DNA from: Eoetvoesiella caeni
GTDB lineage: Bacteria; Pseudomonadota; Gammaproteobacteria; Burkholderiales; Burkholderiaceae_B
Direction: 5' to 3'
Assembly: GCF_003315175.1 (NCBI RefSeq)
Contig: NZ_QNRQ01000008.1
Coordinates: forward strand, 1-64,000
DNA: 64,000 bases
Below, in pieces: positions 19,011-27,433 of this stretch. The position numbers and the translations under genes were made by a program. The number at the start of each line of letters is the position of its first letter. Position 1 is the first letter of the stretch. The notes under the pieces are model-generated. The model saw nothing but the letters and a program-made list of their open reading frames with translations. It was not told the DNA's origin and searched no databases.

Positions 19011-19811
19011 ATGGCAACCAATGAACCTCTGCAACTGAATCTCGGCTCCCTGCGCAGCGCGATGTCGCTGACGCTTCACACGCACCACGCCTCGCGCATC
19101 TGGCATGGCCGTGCCGCCGCCGAGGGGCGACCGGGCATCGTCGGCCTGAACGGCTACATCGCCCAAATGAACAAGATGCGGCGCGGTTCGGAGCAGGACG
19201 ACCCGTACTCGGATTGGTGGATGCTGCGCATCGAGGCCAAGCTCGACCAGACCAAGACCACGCTGCAATCGCTGCGCGAGCAGGTGGATCAGGCACTGGC
19301 GAGCGTGCCGCCGGCACTCAGCCTGGGCGAGAACCTTAACGTGCAGCCCGTCAAGTTGCCGCTGTTCGTCAATGCGCAGCTCGGCTTTGCCGCCGTCTAT
19401 CTGCTGGCCGACTACGACGACATCGCCCGCAAACTGATCCTCGCCCACCACACGGCGCTCATCGACCGCAGCACCTTGGAGCGCTGGCTTAACGAGGGCG
19501 CCCATGCACTGCGCAGCCTGTTTTCGCTGGCCCAGCAATACCGCTATTCGGGCTGCACGCGCGACGATTTCGTGTCAAAGAACGCCGCAGCACGGGCGGC
19601 GTTGGAGAAATTCGGCGAACTGCCCCAGGACGTGCTGGAAGGCACGCGCCGCTCGAAGTTCGCGCCGCCCATCGTGCGCCGTGGCCTGCAACAGCGTGCT
19701 CAGAGTCCTGCTGCAGCGCCTGCCCCCAACGACGCGGCCACCACCGACGAGCCCGCCACTGACGCAGCACCCGAAGTCAGCGCCGGCGAGGTCGAGGACG
19801 AGCAGGCATGA
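19011..19811 (+). CDS. TIGR03761-family ICE protein (PFL_4669-like)
   Basis: A 266-aa protein found in the replication/maintenance block of ICEclc/PFGI-1 elements. Conserved features are SMSLTLHTHHASRIWHGR near the N-terminus (here as AMSLTLHTHHASRIWHGR), GRPGIVGLNGYIAQMNKM and DDPYSDWWMLRIEAKL. The C-terminal tail is low-complexity Ala/Pro-rich. It overlaps the DUF3158 gene by 4 bp. The biochemical role is unknown; position with SSB and topoisomerase III suggests DNA processing. Confidence 0.85.
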   Translation: MATNEPLQLNLGSLRSAMSLTLHTHHASRIWHGRAAAEGRPGIVGLNGYIAQMNKMRRGSEQDDPYSDWWMLRIEAKLDQTKTTLQSLREQVDQALASVPPALSLGENLNVQPVKLPLFVNAQLGFAAVYLLADYDDIARKLILAHHTALIDRSTLERWLNEGAHALRSLFSLAQQYRYSGCTRDDFVSKNAAARAALEKFGELPQDVLEGTRRSKFAPPIVRRGLQQRAQSPAAAPAPNDAATTDEPATDAAPEVSAGEVEDEQA

Positions 19812-20335
19812 GCGATCCGAACCGCGAACCCCGCTACTTCCAGGGCCTGCAACAGGCTGCCTTCATGAAGCTGGAACACGCTGCCTCTCTAAAAGGCCTT
19901 TTAAAGCCTTTTAAGGGTAAGGGGGATCTTGAGACCTGGGCCAGTCAGTGTTTCGCCATGCGCGACGAGTTGATTGACATGGCGCAGCGGCAGGTGCTGC
20001 AACAGGCAGTCGGGCATCCCTTCCACCTACTGCCCGTGGAGTTGGCCCAGCAGACCACGGGCGCAGGCACGGCGTTTTTGCGCTGGCGCAAGCACGACCG
20101 CTCAGCCATGGGCGTAGCCCTGTGGCAGGAATTGATGGCGAGCACCGGCACGCCGGTCAACCTGCTGGCCGAGCTGCACGCGATCGAGCTTCAACGCATC
20201 ACGCTGAACATGCAGATCAGCCTGTTGCACACCTTGGGCAGGCAGGCCCAGGAGTGCGCCAGCAAGGCCGCCAAGGCGGAGGACGCCTACCTGCGACGGC
20301 TCAAGTCCATCCCACCTGGAGTGCGTGATCGGTGA
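19808..20335 (+). CDS. DUF3158-family ICE protein
   Basis: A 175-aa protein resembling DUF3158. It starts with YFQGLQQAAFMKLEHAASLKGLLKPFKGKGDLE, has a central LLPVELAQQTTGAGTAFLRWRKHDRSAMG block and a helical C-terminus. The segment LKGLLKPFKGKG is encoded by codons such as CTA, TTA, CTT, CCT and TTT that are atypical of this GC-rich region, giving an AT-rich patch at 19889-19924 (see findings). It overlaps TIGR03761 by 4 bp. Function unknown. Confidence 0.82.
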   Translation: MSDPNREPRYFQGLQQAAFMKLEHAASLKGLLKPFKGKGDLETWASQCFAMRDELIDMAQRQVLQQAVGHPFHLLPVELAQQTTGAGTAFLRWRKHDRSAMGVALWQELMASTGTPVNLLAELHAIELQRITLNMQISLLHTLGRQAQECASKAAKAEDAYLRRLKSIPPGVRDR

Positions 20336-20408
20336 TGGCATCGGACACCCCAGTACGCGCCCGACGCCGACGCGGCACGGGTATTTCAACCACCATGGAG
20401 ATTGCAAC

Positions 20409-20849
20409 ATGAGCACGCATTTTTGGGGTGAAGGCAACATTGGCTCACCGCCCGAGTACCGGGAGTTCCCCAACGGCAACGACGAGCCGCGGCGCTTGCT
20501 GCGGCTGAACGTGTACTTCGACAACCCCGTTCCCACCAAAGGCGGCGACTTCGAGGATCGCGGCGGTTTCTGGGCACCGGTGGAAATCTGGCACCGTGAC
20601 GTCGCACACTGGAAGGATCTGTACCAGAAAGGCATGCGCGTGCTGGTCGTCGGACGCATGGAGCGCGAACCCTGGACGGACAACGAGGATCAGCCGCGCG
20701 AAACCTGGCAGATCAACGCGCGCAGCGTCGGCATCCTGCCGTTTCGCATCGAGTCCGTGACCCTCAGCCCGAAGCCGCAGGATGCGGAGGCAAAGTCCCA
20801 GGCCGCCCAGGAACCGGCTGCGCCAAAAGAGCCGCGGCGTAGGAAGTGA
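20409..20849 (+). CDS. ssb: Single-stranded DNA-binding protein of the ICE
   Basis: A 146-aa OB-fold protein. LRLNVYFDNPVPTKGGDFEDRGGFWAPVEIWHRDVAHWKDLYQKGMRVLVVGRMEREPW and a Lys/Ala-rich acidic-poor tail fit the ICE/plasmid SSB subgroup rather than the chromosomal one, and the usual acidic C-terminal tip (DDDIPF) is missing. It would coat the transferred strand during conjugation. The ATG at 20409 matches the start of homologues; an upstream in-frame start would add unrelated residues. Confidence 0.85.
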   Translation: MSTHFWGEGNIGSPPEYREFPNGNDEPRRLLRLNVYFDNPVPTKGGDFEDRGGFWAPVEIWHRDVAHWKDLYQKGMRVLVVGRMEREPWTDNEDQPRETWQINARSVGILPFRIESVTLSPKPQDAEAKSQAAQEPAAPKEPRRRK

Positions 20850-20891
20850 CCCGGTATGAGCCGGCCACTGTTCGCCGCTCCATGCACCCGC

Positions 20892-20914
20892 GAGCTATCC
20901 CCAGGGGATAGCTC
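20892..20914. repeat. 23-bp palindrome, copy 3
   Basis: A perfect inverted repeat with arms GAGCTATCCCC and GGGGATAGCTC around a single A, in the ssb-topB gap 2 kb from copy 2. Same element as at 18738 and 18870. Confidence 0.8.
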
Positions 20915-21118
20915 CATCAACGTCCACCGGCTTCCACGCGCTCCCGAAAATCGCGGCTCCCGGCCCGCACCCCCCGGCTGCACGCCATCTCCACCCCAGC
21001 CATTCCATCCCGTGAAAGAGGTCGCCACCGCTCGCGACTTGTTTGCTGCTGCCCTTGGCGGTGCTCGGCATCCTCGATTCCAGCAACTCAATGAACCACG
21101 GAAATCGGATGGACGGAC

Positions 21119-23131
21119 ATGCGGCTGTTCTTGTGCGAGAAGCCCTCCCAGGGCAAGGATATTGGCCGGATTCTCGGCGCGACGCAGCGCGGTGAAGGCT
21201 GCCTCAGCGGCTCCGGCGTCACGATTACCTGGTGCATCGGCCATCTCGTAGAAGCGGCAGCACCCGAAGTCTATGACGCGGCGCTCAAGCGCTGGTCACT
21301 GGAGCAGTTGCCCATCATTCCCCAGCAGTGGCGGGTCGAGGTCAAACCCAAGACCGCCACGCAATTCAAGGTCGTCAAGGCGCTTCTGGCGAAGGCGACC
21401 CATCTCGTCATCGCCACCGATGCCGACCGCGAGGGCGAGCTGATCGCCCGCGAGATCATCGACCTGTGCGGCTACCGTGGTCCCATCGAGCGCTTGTGGC
21501 TGTCGGCGCTCAACGATGCGTCGATCCGCACCGCGCTCGGCAAGCTGCGACCGTCGTCCGATACGCTGCCGATGTATTACTCGGCGCTGGCGCGTTCGCG
21601 GGCAGACTGGCTCGTGGGCATGAACCTCAGCCGTCTTTTCACGCTGCTCGGGCGGCAGGCGGGCTACGACGGCGTGCTGTCGGTCGGACGTGTCCAGACC
21701 CCGACCCTGAAGCTGGTCGTTGATCGCGACCGCGAAATCGCGGCTTTCAAGTCGGCGCCGTTCTGGGCCATCGACGTGTCTCTGTCCACAGAGGGTCAGG
21801 CTTTCTCCGCGCAGTGGGTTGCGCCCGACGGCTGCACCGACGACGCCGGTCGTTGCCTGCAACAGCCGGTCGCCCAGCAGGCGGCGCTGCAGATTCGCGT
21901 CGCGGACAACACCCAGGTGGTGTCGGTCGAGACCGAGCGCGTGCGCGAAGGCCCGCCACTGTTGTTCGACCTGAGCACCTTGCAGGAGGTCTGTTCCAAG
22001 CAGCTCGGGCTGGACGTGCAGGAGACATTGCAGATCGCCCAGGCCCTGTACGAGACGCACAAGGCCACGACCTACCCGCGCTCGGACTCCGGCTATCTGC
22101 CCGAAAGCATGTTCGCCGAGGTGCCCGCCGTCCTGGACAGCCTGCTCAAGACCGATCCGTCGCTGCGCCCGATCATGAGCCAGCTCGACCGCTCCCAGCG
22201 TTCGCGTGCATGGAACGACGGCAAGGTCACGGCGCACCACGGCATCATTCCGACGCTCGAACCCGCGAACCTCTCTCCTCTGAGCGAGAAGGAACTGGCG
22301 GTGTACCGGCTGATCCGGGCGCATTACCTGGCGCAGTTCCTCCCGCACCACGAGTTCGACCGTACCGTGGCTGAGTTTTCCTGCGGCCAGCAGATGCTGG
22401 TGGCCACCGGTAAACAGGTGGTCGTCAAAGGCTGGCGTCTGGTGCTGGCCGAACCGCAAGCGGATGAGGACGGCGACGACGCGGCGCGCAGCCAGGTGCT
22501 GCCCCCGCTGCGTGGGGGCCTGGCGTGCCAGGTGGCTGAGGTCGAGATCAAGGCGCTCAAGACGATGCCGCCCAAGCCCTACACCCAGGGCGAACTGGTC
22601 AAGTCGATGAAGGGCATTGCGCGCTTCGTGACCGACCCGCGCCTGAAGCAGAAGCTCAAAGACACGACGGGCATCGGCACCGAGGCGACGCGGGCCAACA
22701 TCATCAGCGTGCTGATCGCCCGTGGCTACATCGTGAAGAAGGGGCGCTCCATTCGCGCATCGGATGCGGCGTTCACGCTGATCGACGCCGTGCCCGCAGC
22801 GATTGCAGACCCCGGCACGACGGCAGTGTGGGAGCAGGCGCTCGACATGATCGAGGCGGGACAGCTCACCCTGGACGTATTCCTCAGCAAGCAGGCCGCC
22901 TGGATTTCGCAGTTGATCGCGCAGTACGGCAGCATGTCCCTGTCCATCAAGCTTCCCCATGGGCCAGCATGTCCGCAGTGCGGCGCAGCGACGCGCCAGC
23001 GCACCGGCAAGAGCGGCCCATTCTGGTCGTGCAGTCGCTACCCCGACTGCAAAGGCACGCTGCCGGTCGAATCCGGTACGCCCAAGCGTGGCGCTTCGCG
23101 CTCGCGTAGCAGCGGCCGCAAAGGCGCCTGA
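21119..23131 (+). CDS. topB: DNA topoisomerase III (ICE-encoded TopB)
   Basis: A 670-aa type IA topoisomerase. The TOPRIM domain begins MRLFLCEKPSQGKDI and contains HLVIATDADREGELIAREI. GRVQTPTL and TTYPRSDSGYLP follow, with the catalytic Tyr near residue 319. The C-terminus has a zinc finger from about residue 618 (CPQCGAATRQ...WSCSRYPDCKG). It probably decatenates intermediates during ICE replication or transfer. It is complete and similar in length to E. coli TopB. It reads alone, 269 bp after ssb. Confidence 0.95.
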   Translation: MRLFLCEKPSQGKDIGRILGATQRGEGCLSGSGVTITWCIGHLVEAAAPEVYDAALKRWSLEQLPIIPQQWRVEVKPKTATQFKVVKALLAKATHLVIATDADREGELIAREIIDLCGYRGPIERLWLSALNDASIRTALGKLRPSSDTLPMYYSALARSRADWLVGMNLSRLFTLLGRQAGYDGVLSVGRVQTPTLKLVVDRDREIAAFKSAPFWAIDVSLSTEGQAFSAQWVAPDGCTDDAGRCLQQPVAQQAALQIRVADNTQVVSVETERVREGPPLLFDLSTLQEVCSKQLGLDVQETLQIAQALYETHKATTYPRSDSGYLPESMFAEVPAVLDSLLKTDPSLRPIMSQLDRSQRSRAWNDGKVTAHHGIIPTLEPANLSPLSEKELAVYRLIRAHYLAQFLPHHEFDRTVAEFSCGQQMLVATGKQVVVKGWRLVLAEPQADEDGDDAARSQVLPPLRGGLACQVAEVEIKALKTMPPKPYTQGELVKSMKGIARFVTDPRLKQKLKDTTGIGTEATRANIISVLIARGYIVKKGRSIRASDAAFTLIDAVPAAIADPGTTAVWEQALDMIEAGQLTLDVFLSKQAAWISQLIAQYGSMSLSIKLPHGPACPQCGAATRQRTGKSGPFWSCSRYPDCKGTLPVESGTPKRGASRSRSSGRKGA

Positions 23132-23654
23132 CTGACTCCGTTTCCCGTGGGCCGCGCCCTGTTTCAAAGGCGTGGCCCGTGTCCCGCACGCCCCTGCGGG
23201 TCGCCCAGCGCGCAACACCTTCTTGTCCGTGTGCGCGTCCCGCCCAGCCGTCCCCGGCTGCGGGACCTGAAGGTAGCTTTTCCGCGAACCGTCTCCCGCG
23301 TGTTCTGCTGGTCTGTGTTTCTCCCGCCCACTGCGAAGGGTCCCCCGATGGCTTACCAGGCAGCGCGAGCCACCCGGAGACCCTTTGTGGTCAGCGGTAT
23401 TCGGTGCCGGTGCCCACCGGCGCAAAAACGGGCTCCCTTTGTGCGCGGATGTGCGCCAGACGATGCCGGCCCCAGCCACGACATGGGCCGGGTGTGATTG
23501 CTGATGAGCAGACGGTTCTAGCGACGACCGGGCCTGCAACAGCCCACGGGTGGTTATTTCCTCCCGAGCCGAAGGTCAGCGAGCCTTCGGCATCTTCATC
23601 TCGCCGATCAACGTTCCGAGCCAACGGCCGGCCACAGCAACAGGAAACCGACGC
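23132..23654 (+). other. Long leader region, no gene supported
   Basis: This 523-bp interval has open frames without convincing codon use. It contains several GC-rich hairpins, for example GCCGAAGG/CCTTCGGC near 23570-23592 just ahead of the next gene. It probably belongs to the class of long structured leaders seen repeatedly to the right. Confidence 0.45.
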
Positions 23655-23900
23655 ATGCAACAACCGGAGAAAGTACGAGCCGCGTTCGAGCGCGACCTTG
23701 GCAACAAGGTGCTGTTCATCAAGGGCGGCAAACTGCTGTTCATCGATGGCATCAATCTCAAGGCCATCGCCGACCGTAAGGCGTATTTCGCTTCGCTGCG
23801 TGCGCGGCAGGCGCAACCCATTGTGGTCCTGGCCGAACTGGGACAGGACGAGGCATTCGCCCTGTGGAAGCAGCATGTCCTGGGCGACACGACCGAGTGA
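23655..23900 (+). CDS. Small ICE protein of unknown function
   Basis: An 81-aa protein: MQQPEKVRAAFERDLGNKVLFIKGGKLLFIDGINLKAIADRKAYFASLRARQ... ending in EAFALWKQHVLGD. It has alternating beta and helical character and no membrane segment or cysteine. The ATG at 23655 is the first start giving normal coding character. I do not recognise the family. It opens the series of small unknown genes that runs to 33.6 kb. Confidence 0.65.
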   Translation: MQQPEKVRAAFERDLGNKVLFIKGGKLLFIDGINLKAIADRKAYFASLRARQAQPIVVLAELGQDEAFALWKQHVLGDTTE

Positions 23901-24040
23901 GCCAACGCACCCACGCCCCCCCCCTGACAGCCCGCACTCGATGCGGGTTTTCTGTCTCTGCGCCCATCAATCCGGGCTGGGCCGAATGTCGTTTTCCAAC
24001 TGACGCAGCGCGGCCCCCGGACGAAGCTGCCCGCATGTTC

Positions 24041-24160
24041 GCTGATTCGTCAGCACATGCCAGCAGCCATGGGTTCCAGGCTGCCGTGGGTTCTTCCCGC
24101 GTAACCCGCCAGTCCGTATCGCATCAAGTCTGCGGACACGCGCCCCCGTGACGCCGATGC
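24041..24160 (+). promoter_or_regulatory. Recurrent structured leader element, copy 1
   Basis: Hairpin 1 is GCTGA-TTCG-TCAGC (24041-24054). It is followed by ACATGCC, then hairpin 2 with stem GCAGCC (24063-24068) / GGCTGC (24079-24084), then a third stem GGGTT/AACCC. An outer pair GCATC (24121-24125) / GATGC (24156-24160) closes it. The same architecture recurs at 26298, 27434 and 54473 with compensating base changes. It lies 70 bp upstream of the gene at 24232. Confidence 0.72.
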
Positions 24161-24231
24161 TTTTTATCCACCGCGTGCGGGAGCTGCCATCCCGTGAGGG
24201 ACAAGGCCCCGCTTTTCCAAGGAGCCTACCC

Positions 24232-24444
24232 ATGTCCCACAAAGCCTCTTTCGGCCAGTTGGCCTTGACCTATTGCGGCAAGTTCCTGCCGCTCGAAGTC
24301 CTGCAAAGCGCCGCCGGCCACTACATCGGCACGCGCGATACCGAAGGTCCCGTTTCGCGGGAATCGCACGAGTACTTCCGCAGCCATGCGGCGGCTCAAC
24401 GTGCCCTCGAAAGAGGCGGCTGGTCCCAGCTCGCCATTCCCTGA
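24232..24444 (+). CDS. Small ICE protein of unknown function
   Basis: A 70-aa protein beginning MSHKASFGQLALTYCGKFLPLEVLQSAAGHYIGTRD and containing GPVSRESHEYFRSHAAAQRAL. The start has an AAGGAG site 8 bp upstream. No transmembrane segment is seen, and no family is recognised beyond being typical of this ICE class. Its leader carries copy 1 of the structured element. The next gene follows after 21 bp. Confidence 0.7.
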   Translation: MSHKASFGQLALTYCGKFLPLEVLQSAAGHYIGTRDTEGPVSRESHEYFRSHAAAQRALERGGWSQLAIP

Positions 24445-24465
24445 TCCAACTGGAGGAATCACGCC

Positions 24466-24858
24466 ATGAATCAACTGCTGCCGCAGGAAGTCGTCGATCA
24501 GATCATGCGGGAAGAGCAGCATTTCGCTGCCGCGCCCCAAGCCTTCTTCGAGGCATGGAAGCGTGGTGCCGAGATCGCTGGCCCCGAATGGTTCGGCGAC
24601 GGCACCCGTGACGGCCTGAACCAGGCCAAAAGCAAGTGGGATCTGCGTCCCAACATGCTGCGGCTCAACGATGCCCTCGGTGTCCTGAGCAGCGGGCAAC
24701 GCATGTTTCTGTCCGCCATGGTCAGCTTCTACAACGCGCACGAGGGCGGTGCCATGCTCAAACGCTGCCATTTCCACGGGCTGTCGGACTTCGACGGTCT
24801 CGACTTGGAACGCCGCAAGGTCATTGCCGACTTGATGCTGAACTACAGCGGCTGGTGA
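24466..24858 (+). CDS. ICE protein of unknown function
   Basis: A 130-aa soluble protein: MNQLLPQEVVDQIMREEQHFAAAPQAFFEAWKRGAEIAGPEWFGDG... ending in LDLERRKVIADLMLNYSGW. It is mostly helical, with a Trp-rich centre. The start is 21 bp after the previous stop with a GGAGG site, so the two are co-transcribed. Family not recognised. Confidence 0.72.
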   Translation: MNQLLPQEVVDQIMREEQHFAAAPQAFFEAWKRGAEIAGPEWFGDGTRDGLNQAKSKWDLRPNMLRLNDALGVLSSGQRMFLSAMVSFYNAHEGGAMLKRCHFHGLSDFDGLDLERRKVIADLMLNYSGW

Positions 24859-25010
24859 GCCCGTTTCCGGCACACCCCCGTCTTTTCGTTCCCCACGAGG
24901 GACATGCGCCCACACAGCCATGCCCCTCGATTTCCTTTCCGTTGCCCAGCGTAAAGCGGCTGAATCAAAGCCAACGATCAGCGCCGACTGACGCATTTTC
25001 CCCTTTCAAC

Positions 25011-25043
25011 CCACCGGGTCCAATTCCCGGTGGCGGGAATTGG
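25011..25043 (+). promoter_or_regulatory. Mutually exclusive hairpins or pseudoknot in the leader of the 25071 gene
   Basis: CCACCGGG (25011-25018) pairs with CCCGGTGG (25026-25033). Alternatively CCAATTCCCG (25020-25029) pairs with CGGGAATTGG (25034-25043). The two share CCCG, so they exclude each other or fold as an H-type pseudoknot through CCAATT/AATTGG. It ends 27 bp before the start codon. Confidence 0.65.
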
Positions 25044-25070
25044 CTCCATTATTCAATCTGGAGAGTTCCC

Positions 25071-25808
25071 ATGTCCCAGAATCCCAATCCCTTTCTCCGT
25101 GGCTACTGGAATTTGAAGATCGTCCGCACGCTGTCCATCAGCTACGAGGACGGAATTCCGCATGTCTGGCGAAACATCCACCCGAGCCAACAACATCTTT
25201 CCGACGAGGAATTGATTTCATCGTCCTGCATCGTCACCAGCGATTTTGCGGTGGTCACGAACGGCTCTGAACCTGTGAGTGCCGAAGCACTGGCCGAATG
25301 CGATGCCGATGAAGGCGTTAACGGCGAAGGCGTGATCGGTGCCGTGGTCTATGCCATTCATGGCGAGGACTTCGACGGCCGCCTGATCCACGTCGGTGAC
25401 AGCTATTCGGTCGAAGCCGCGCGGGAAGTTGTGCAGCGCCTGAGTTTCGAGACCGGCTACTACAGCCGATGCTGGGAGATCAGCAGCGCGCACATCAGCC
25501 AGGAAACCGGCCAGTACCTCGCCAACCTGGCGGACCTTGCCACGCCGGAGGCCTTTTTGTTCATCGCCTTTCGGGTTCCGTACAGCCCGGCGATCGGCGT
25601 CAAGCTGATCTCCACGCCCTGGACGGACAAGAACCTGGAGCACGCCGAGGGCATCACCGCCGAGCAGCTTCGGCAGGAGCACCGCAGCAAGGGCATGCCC
25701 GCCGACCTGGCGAACATCCTGGAGCTGGCTGGCCAGGCCGATGTGCGCATCCTCATCCTCGACGCTGACGCGCCCGTGTTGCTGGGCCTGCCGCTGGCCG
25801 AGCCCTAG
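25071..25808 (+). CDS. ICE protein of unknown function (possibly DUF5983)
   Basis: A 245-aa acidic protein. The N-terminal half contains SISYEDGIPHVWRNIHPSQQHLSDEELISSSCIVTSDF. A central block is DGRLIHVGDSYSVEAAREVVQRLSFETGYYSRCWEISSAHI, and the C-terminus ends LAGQADVRILILDADAPVLLGLPL. The last block resembles what I recall of DUF5983, but I am not certain. ATG 25071 follows a TGGAGAG site after the pseudoknot-like leader. No catalytic motif is evident. Confidence 0.7.
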   Translation: MSQNPNPFLRGYWNLKIVRTLSISYEDGIPHVWRNIHPSQQHLSDEELISSSCIVTSDFAVVTNGSEPVSAEALAECDADEGVNGEGVIGAVVYAIHGEDFDGRLIHVGDSYSVEAAREVVQRLSFETGYYSRCWEISSAHISQETGQYLANLADLATPEAFLFIAFRVPYSPAIGVKLISTPWTDKNLEHAEGITAEQLRQEHRSKGMPADLANILELAGQADVRILILDADAPVLLGLPLAEP

Positions 25809-25848
25809 CAAACACACCACGCGCCCACCTTCCTCTTTGCCCTCCATG

Positions 25849-25880
25849 CCAGCCCGTCTCCTTTCTGGGAGCCGGGCTGG
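25849..25880 (+). promoter_or_regulatory. Leader hairpin upstream of the 25903 gene
   Basis: CCAGCCCG (25849-25856) pairs with CGGGCTGG (25873-25880), with an inner CTCC/GGAG. It is a stable hairpin 22 bp before the start codon and part of the run of structured leaders in this region. Confidence 0.5.
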
Positions 25881-25902
25881 TCCAATTCCATAGGAGCACT
25901 TT

Positions 25903-26181
25903 ATGTTCCCCGACCTCATCTCGCCCGCACGCGACTTCGAGCATCAGCTTGGAGCCTGCGTCAACGCCATGGGCCAGGACGACGCCATCGGCCAGATCCT
26001 GGTATTCGAGCGCTTGAGCGGCATGCTGCACATGCGCCATATCGCCAGCGCCGATCTGGCAGACACCGACATTGATGCCTACGAAATGGTCGTCTTCGAC
26101 GGCGGCAATACCGGCGGCGACTCGTGGAAGCACGTGTTCTTTCCACGTCAGCGCGAACACTACTTCGTGTACCAAGTCTGA
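25903..26181 (+). CDS. Small ICE protein of unknown function
   Basis: A 92-aa acidic protein: MFPDLISPARDFEHQLGACVNAMGQDDAIGQILVFERLSGMLHMRHIASADLADTDIDAYEMVVFDGGNTGGDSWKHVFFP... It has an alternating beta pattern and no signal peptide. A TAGGAGC site precedes the ATG. Family not recognised. Confidence 0.7.
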   Translation: MFPDLISPARDFEHQLGACVNAMGQDDAIGQILVFERLSGMLHMRHIASADLADTDIDAYEMVVFDGGNTGGDSWKHVFFPRQREHYFVYQV

Positions 26182-26297
26182 CCACCCAGCCGCTTTCGAG
26201 GGGCCTTTTCTTGTCGCGGCGCAGGAAAGCGGGTGCGGCGCGGTGCGGTTTCCTGAGCGCAGGCCGCTCACTCAAGGGCCATCTTTACCCCATGTTC

Positions 26298-26363
26298 GTC
26301 GGCGTTGCCGACACATGCCCAGGCAGCCAAGACCTTCAAGGCTGCAAGCGCGGGAAACCGTGC
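26298..26363 (+). promoter_or_regulatory. Recurrent structured leader element, copy 2
   Basis: Hairpin 1 is GTCGGC-GTT-GCCGAC (26298-26312). ACATGCCC follows, then hairpin 2 GCAGCC (26323-26328) / GGCTGC (26340-26345), then hairpin 3 GCGCGG-GAAA-CCGTGC (26348-26363) with a GNRA-type loop. No clear outer stem is seen in this copy. It precedes the gene at 26462. Confidence 0.72.
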
Positions 26364-26461
26364 TGGTTGTTTCTTTCTACGGACGCATCGCGCCCATCCA
26401 CCCACAAGGGACCTCTCCCTTGCGGGCGGGGAATCCCTTGTTCTTCCTCAAGGAGATTCAC

Positions 26462-27274
26462 ATGGATCGCTCTCTTATCAAGACCCTGATGCCTTCGCTG
26501 GTCGCAGGCCATGTGCCCCGCAACGTGCGGTCGTTCAAGTACCGCGTGTTCGATGATCAGCCACAGTCCTCGACACTGGGCTTTGTCATTGATCCCCAGC
26601 CCTTCGACGGCAAGGTGGTCGCAGCCAGCGAAGACGCCATCGTCGTCAAGCTCAAGCCCAGCGAGTTCGCGGTACTCGATCCCAACCTGGTGACCACCGT
26701 TCCCAGCGAGGGCACCAAGGTGCATGTCCAACCCTATGCCCGTCGTCGTTTCGACGGTCTGCGTGCGGACACGCCAGAAGAGCGCACCGAGATGATGTCC
26801 GACGGCACGCCCTACACCGTCAAGACACACATCCTCGGCTCCGCGCCGGCCAAGTTGCCCATTCCCGAGCCGCAGTGCATGGAACTGGGTCAGCTCATCG
26901 AGCAGTTGGAGGAAATGCCGGCGCCCGACGGGTTCCGGCGCATCACCCACATGCTGGTCGATGCGGGCGCCCACGACTTCACCTGGGTCGATCCGACGCC
27001 GTCCAGGATCATCGAAACGCCTCCGGCGATCAGTTTCACGGTTTCGACCGCGAAGTTCGCCGGCCAGGTGACGATCCTCTACCAGCCCGGCAGCGATACC
27101 TATGCGGTGGAGCTGCGCCGCGACGGCGAGTTGGTCGATCGGCACGACGAGGTGTATTTCGACATGCTCGGCGAAGTGCTGGAGCGACTCATAGACGACG
27201 GGCGCTGGCGCCTGATCGACGTGAGCGTGATCGGCGCGGAGACGTCCCGACGGCGCCGCGCTGTACCGGCGTGA
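26462..27274 (+). CDS. ICE protein of unknown function
   Basis: A 270-aa protein. The N-terminal half is beta-rich (VFDDQPQSSTLGFVIDPQPFDGKVVAASEDAIVVKLKPSEFAVLDPNLV, then VHVQPYARRRFDGLRADTPEER). The C-terminal half contains RRITHMLVDAGAHDFTWVDPTPSRIIETPPAISFTV and DTYAVELRRDGELVDRHDEVYFDMLGEVLERLID. No catalytic or membrane motif is seen. The start follows CAAGGAG. It has leader element copy 2 upstream and a terminator downstream. Family not recognised. Confidence 0.72.
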   Translation: MDRSLIKTLMPSLVAGHVPRNVRSFKYRVFDDQPQSSTLGFVIDPQPFDGKVVAASEDAIVVKLKPSEFAVLDPNLVTTVPSEGTKVHVQPYARRRFDGLRADTPEERTEMMSDGTPYTVKTHILGSAPAKLPIPEPQCMELGQLIEQLEEMPAPDGFRRITHMLVDAGAHDFTWVDPTPSRIIETPPAISFTVSTAKFAGQVTILYQPGSDTYAVELRRDGELVDRHDEVYFDMLGEVLERLIDDGRWRLIDVSVIGAETSRRRRAVPA

Positions 27275-27314
27275 CACCACGAAAAGTACCAGGCGACATG
27301 CCCCCACAGGCTCT

Positions 27315-27342
27315 CCCTCCATTCGGAAGGAGGGCCTTTTTT
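27315..27342 (+). terminator. Intrinsic terminator after the 26462 gene
   Basis: CCCTCC (27315-27320) pairs with GGAGGG (27329-27334), followed by CC and six T. It separates this gene from the DUF3577 gene, so the small genes here are not one simple operon. Confidence 0.8.
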
Positions 27343-27433
27343 CTGCCGTGGGAGATTTCATCAAAGGGAATCGATCGGATACCGATTGATGGCTGCCTCG
27401 CGCGCGAGGCCTGGCCATGCTGAGCCCATGCCT

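Noticed and set aside
18738-20914. The 23-bp palindromes as intrinsic terminators
   Set aside because: There is no T-run, and a one-base loop makes a poor RNA hairpin; a protein-binding site fits better.
21296-23539. A 747-codon open frame on the minus strand
   Set aside because: It is antisense to the well-supported topB and has the Arg/His/Gln-rich composition of a GC-rich shadow frame.
23179-24003. A 274-codon plus-strand frame after topB
   Set aside because: It is composed of low-complexity Pro/Arg/Ser sequence and overlaps a better small gene at 23655.
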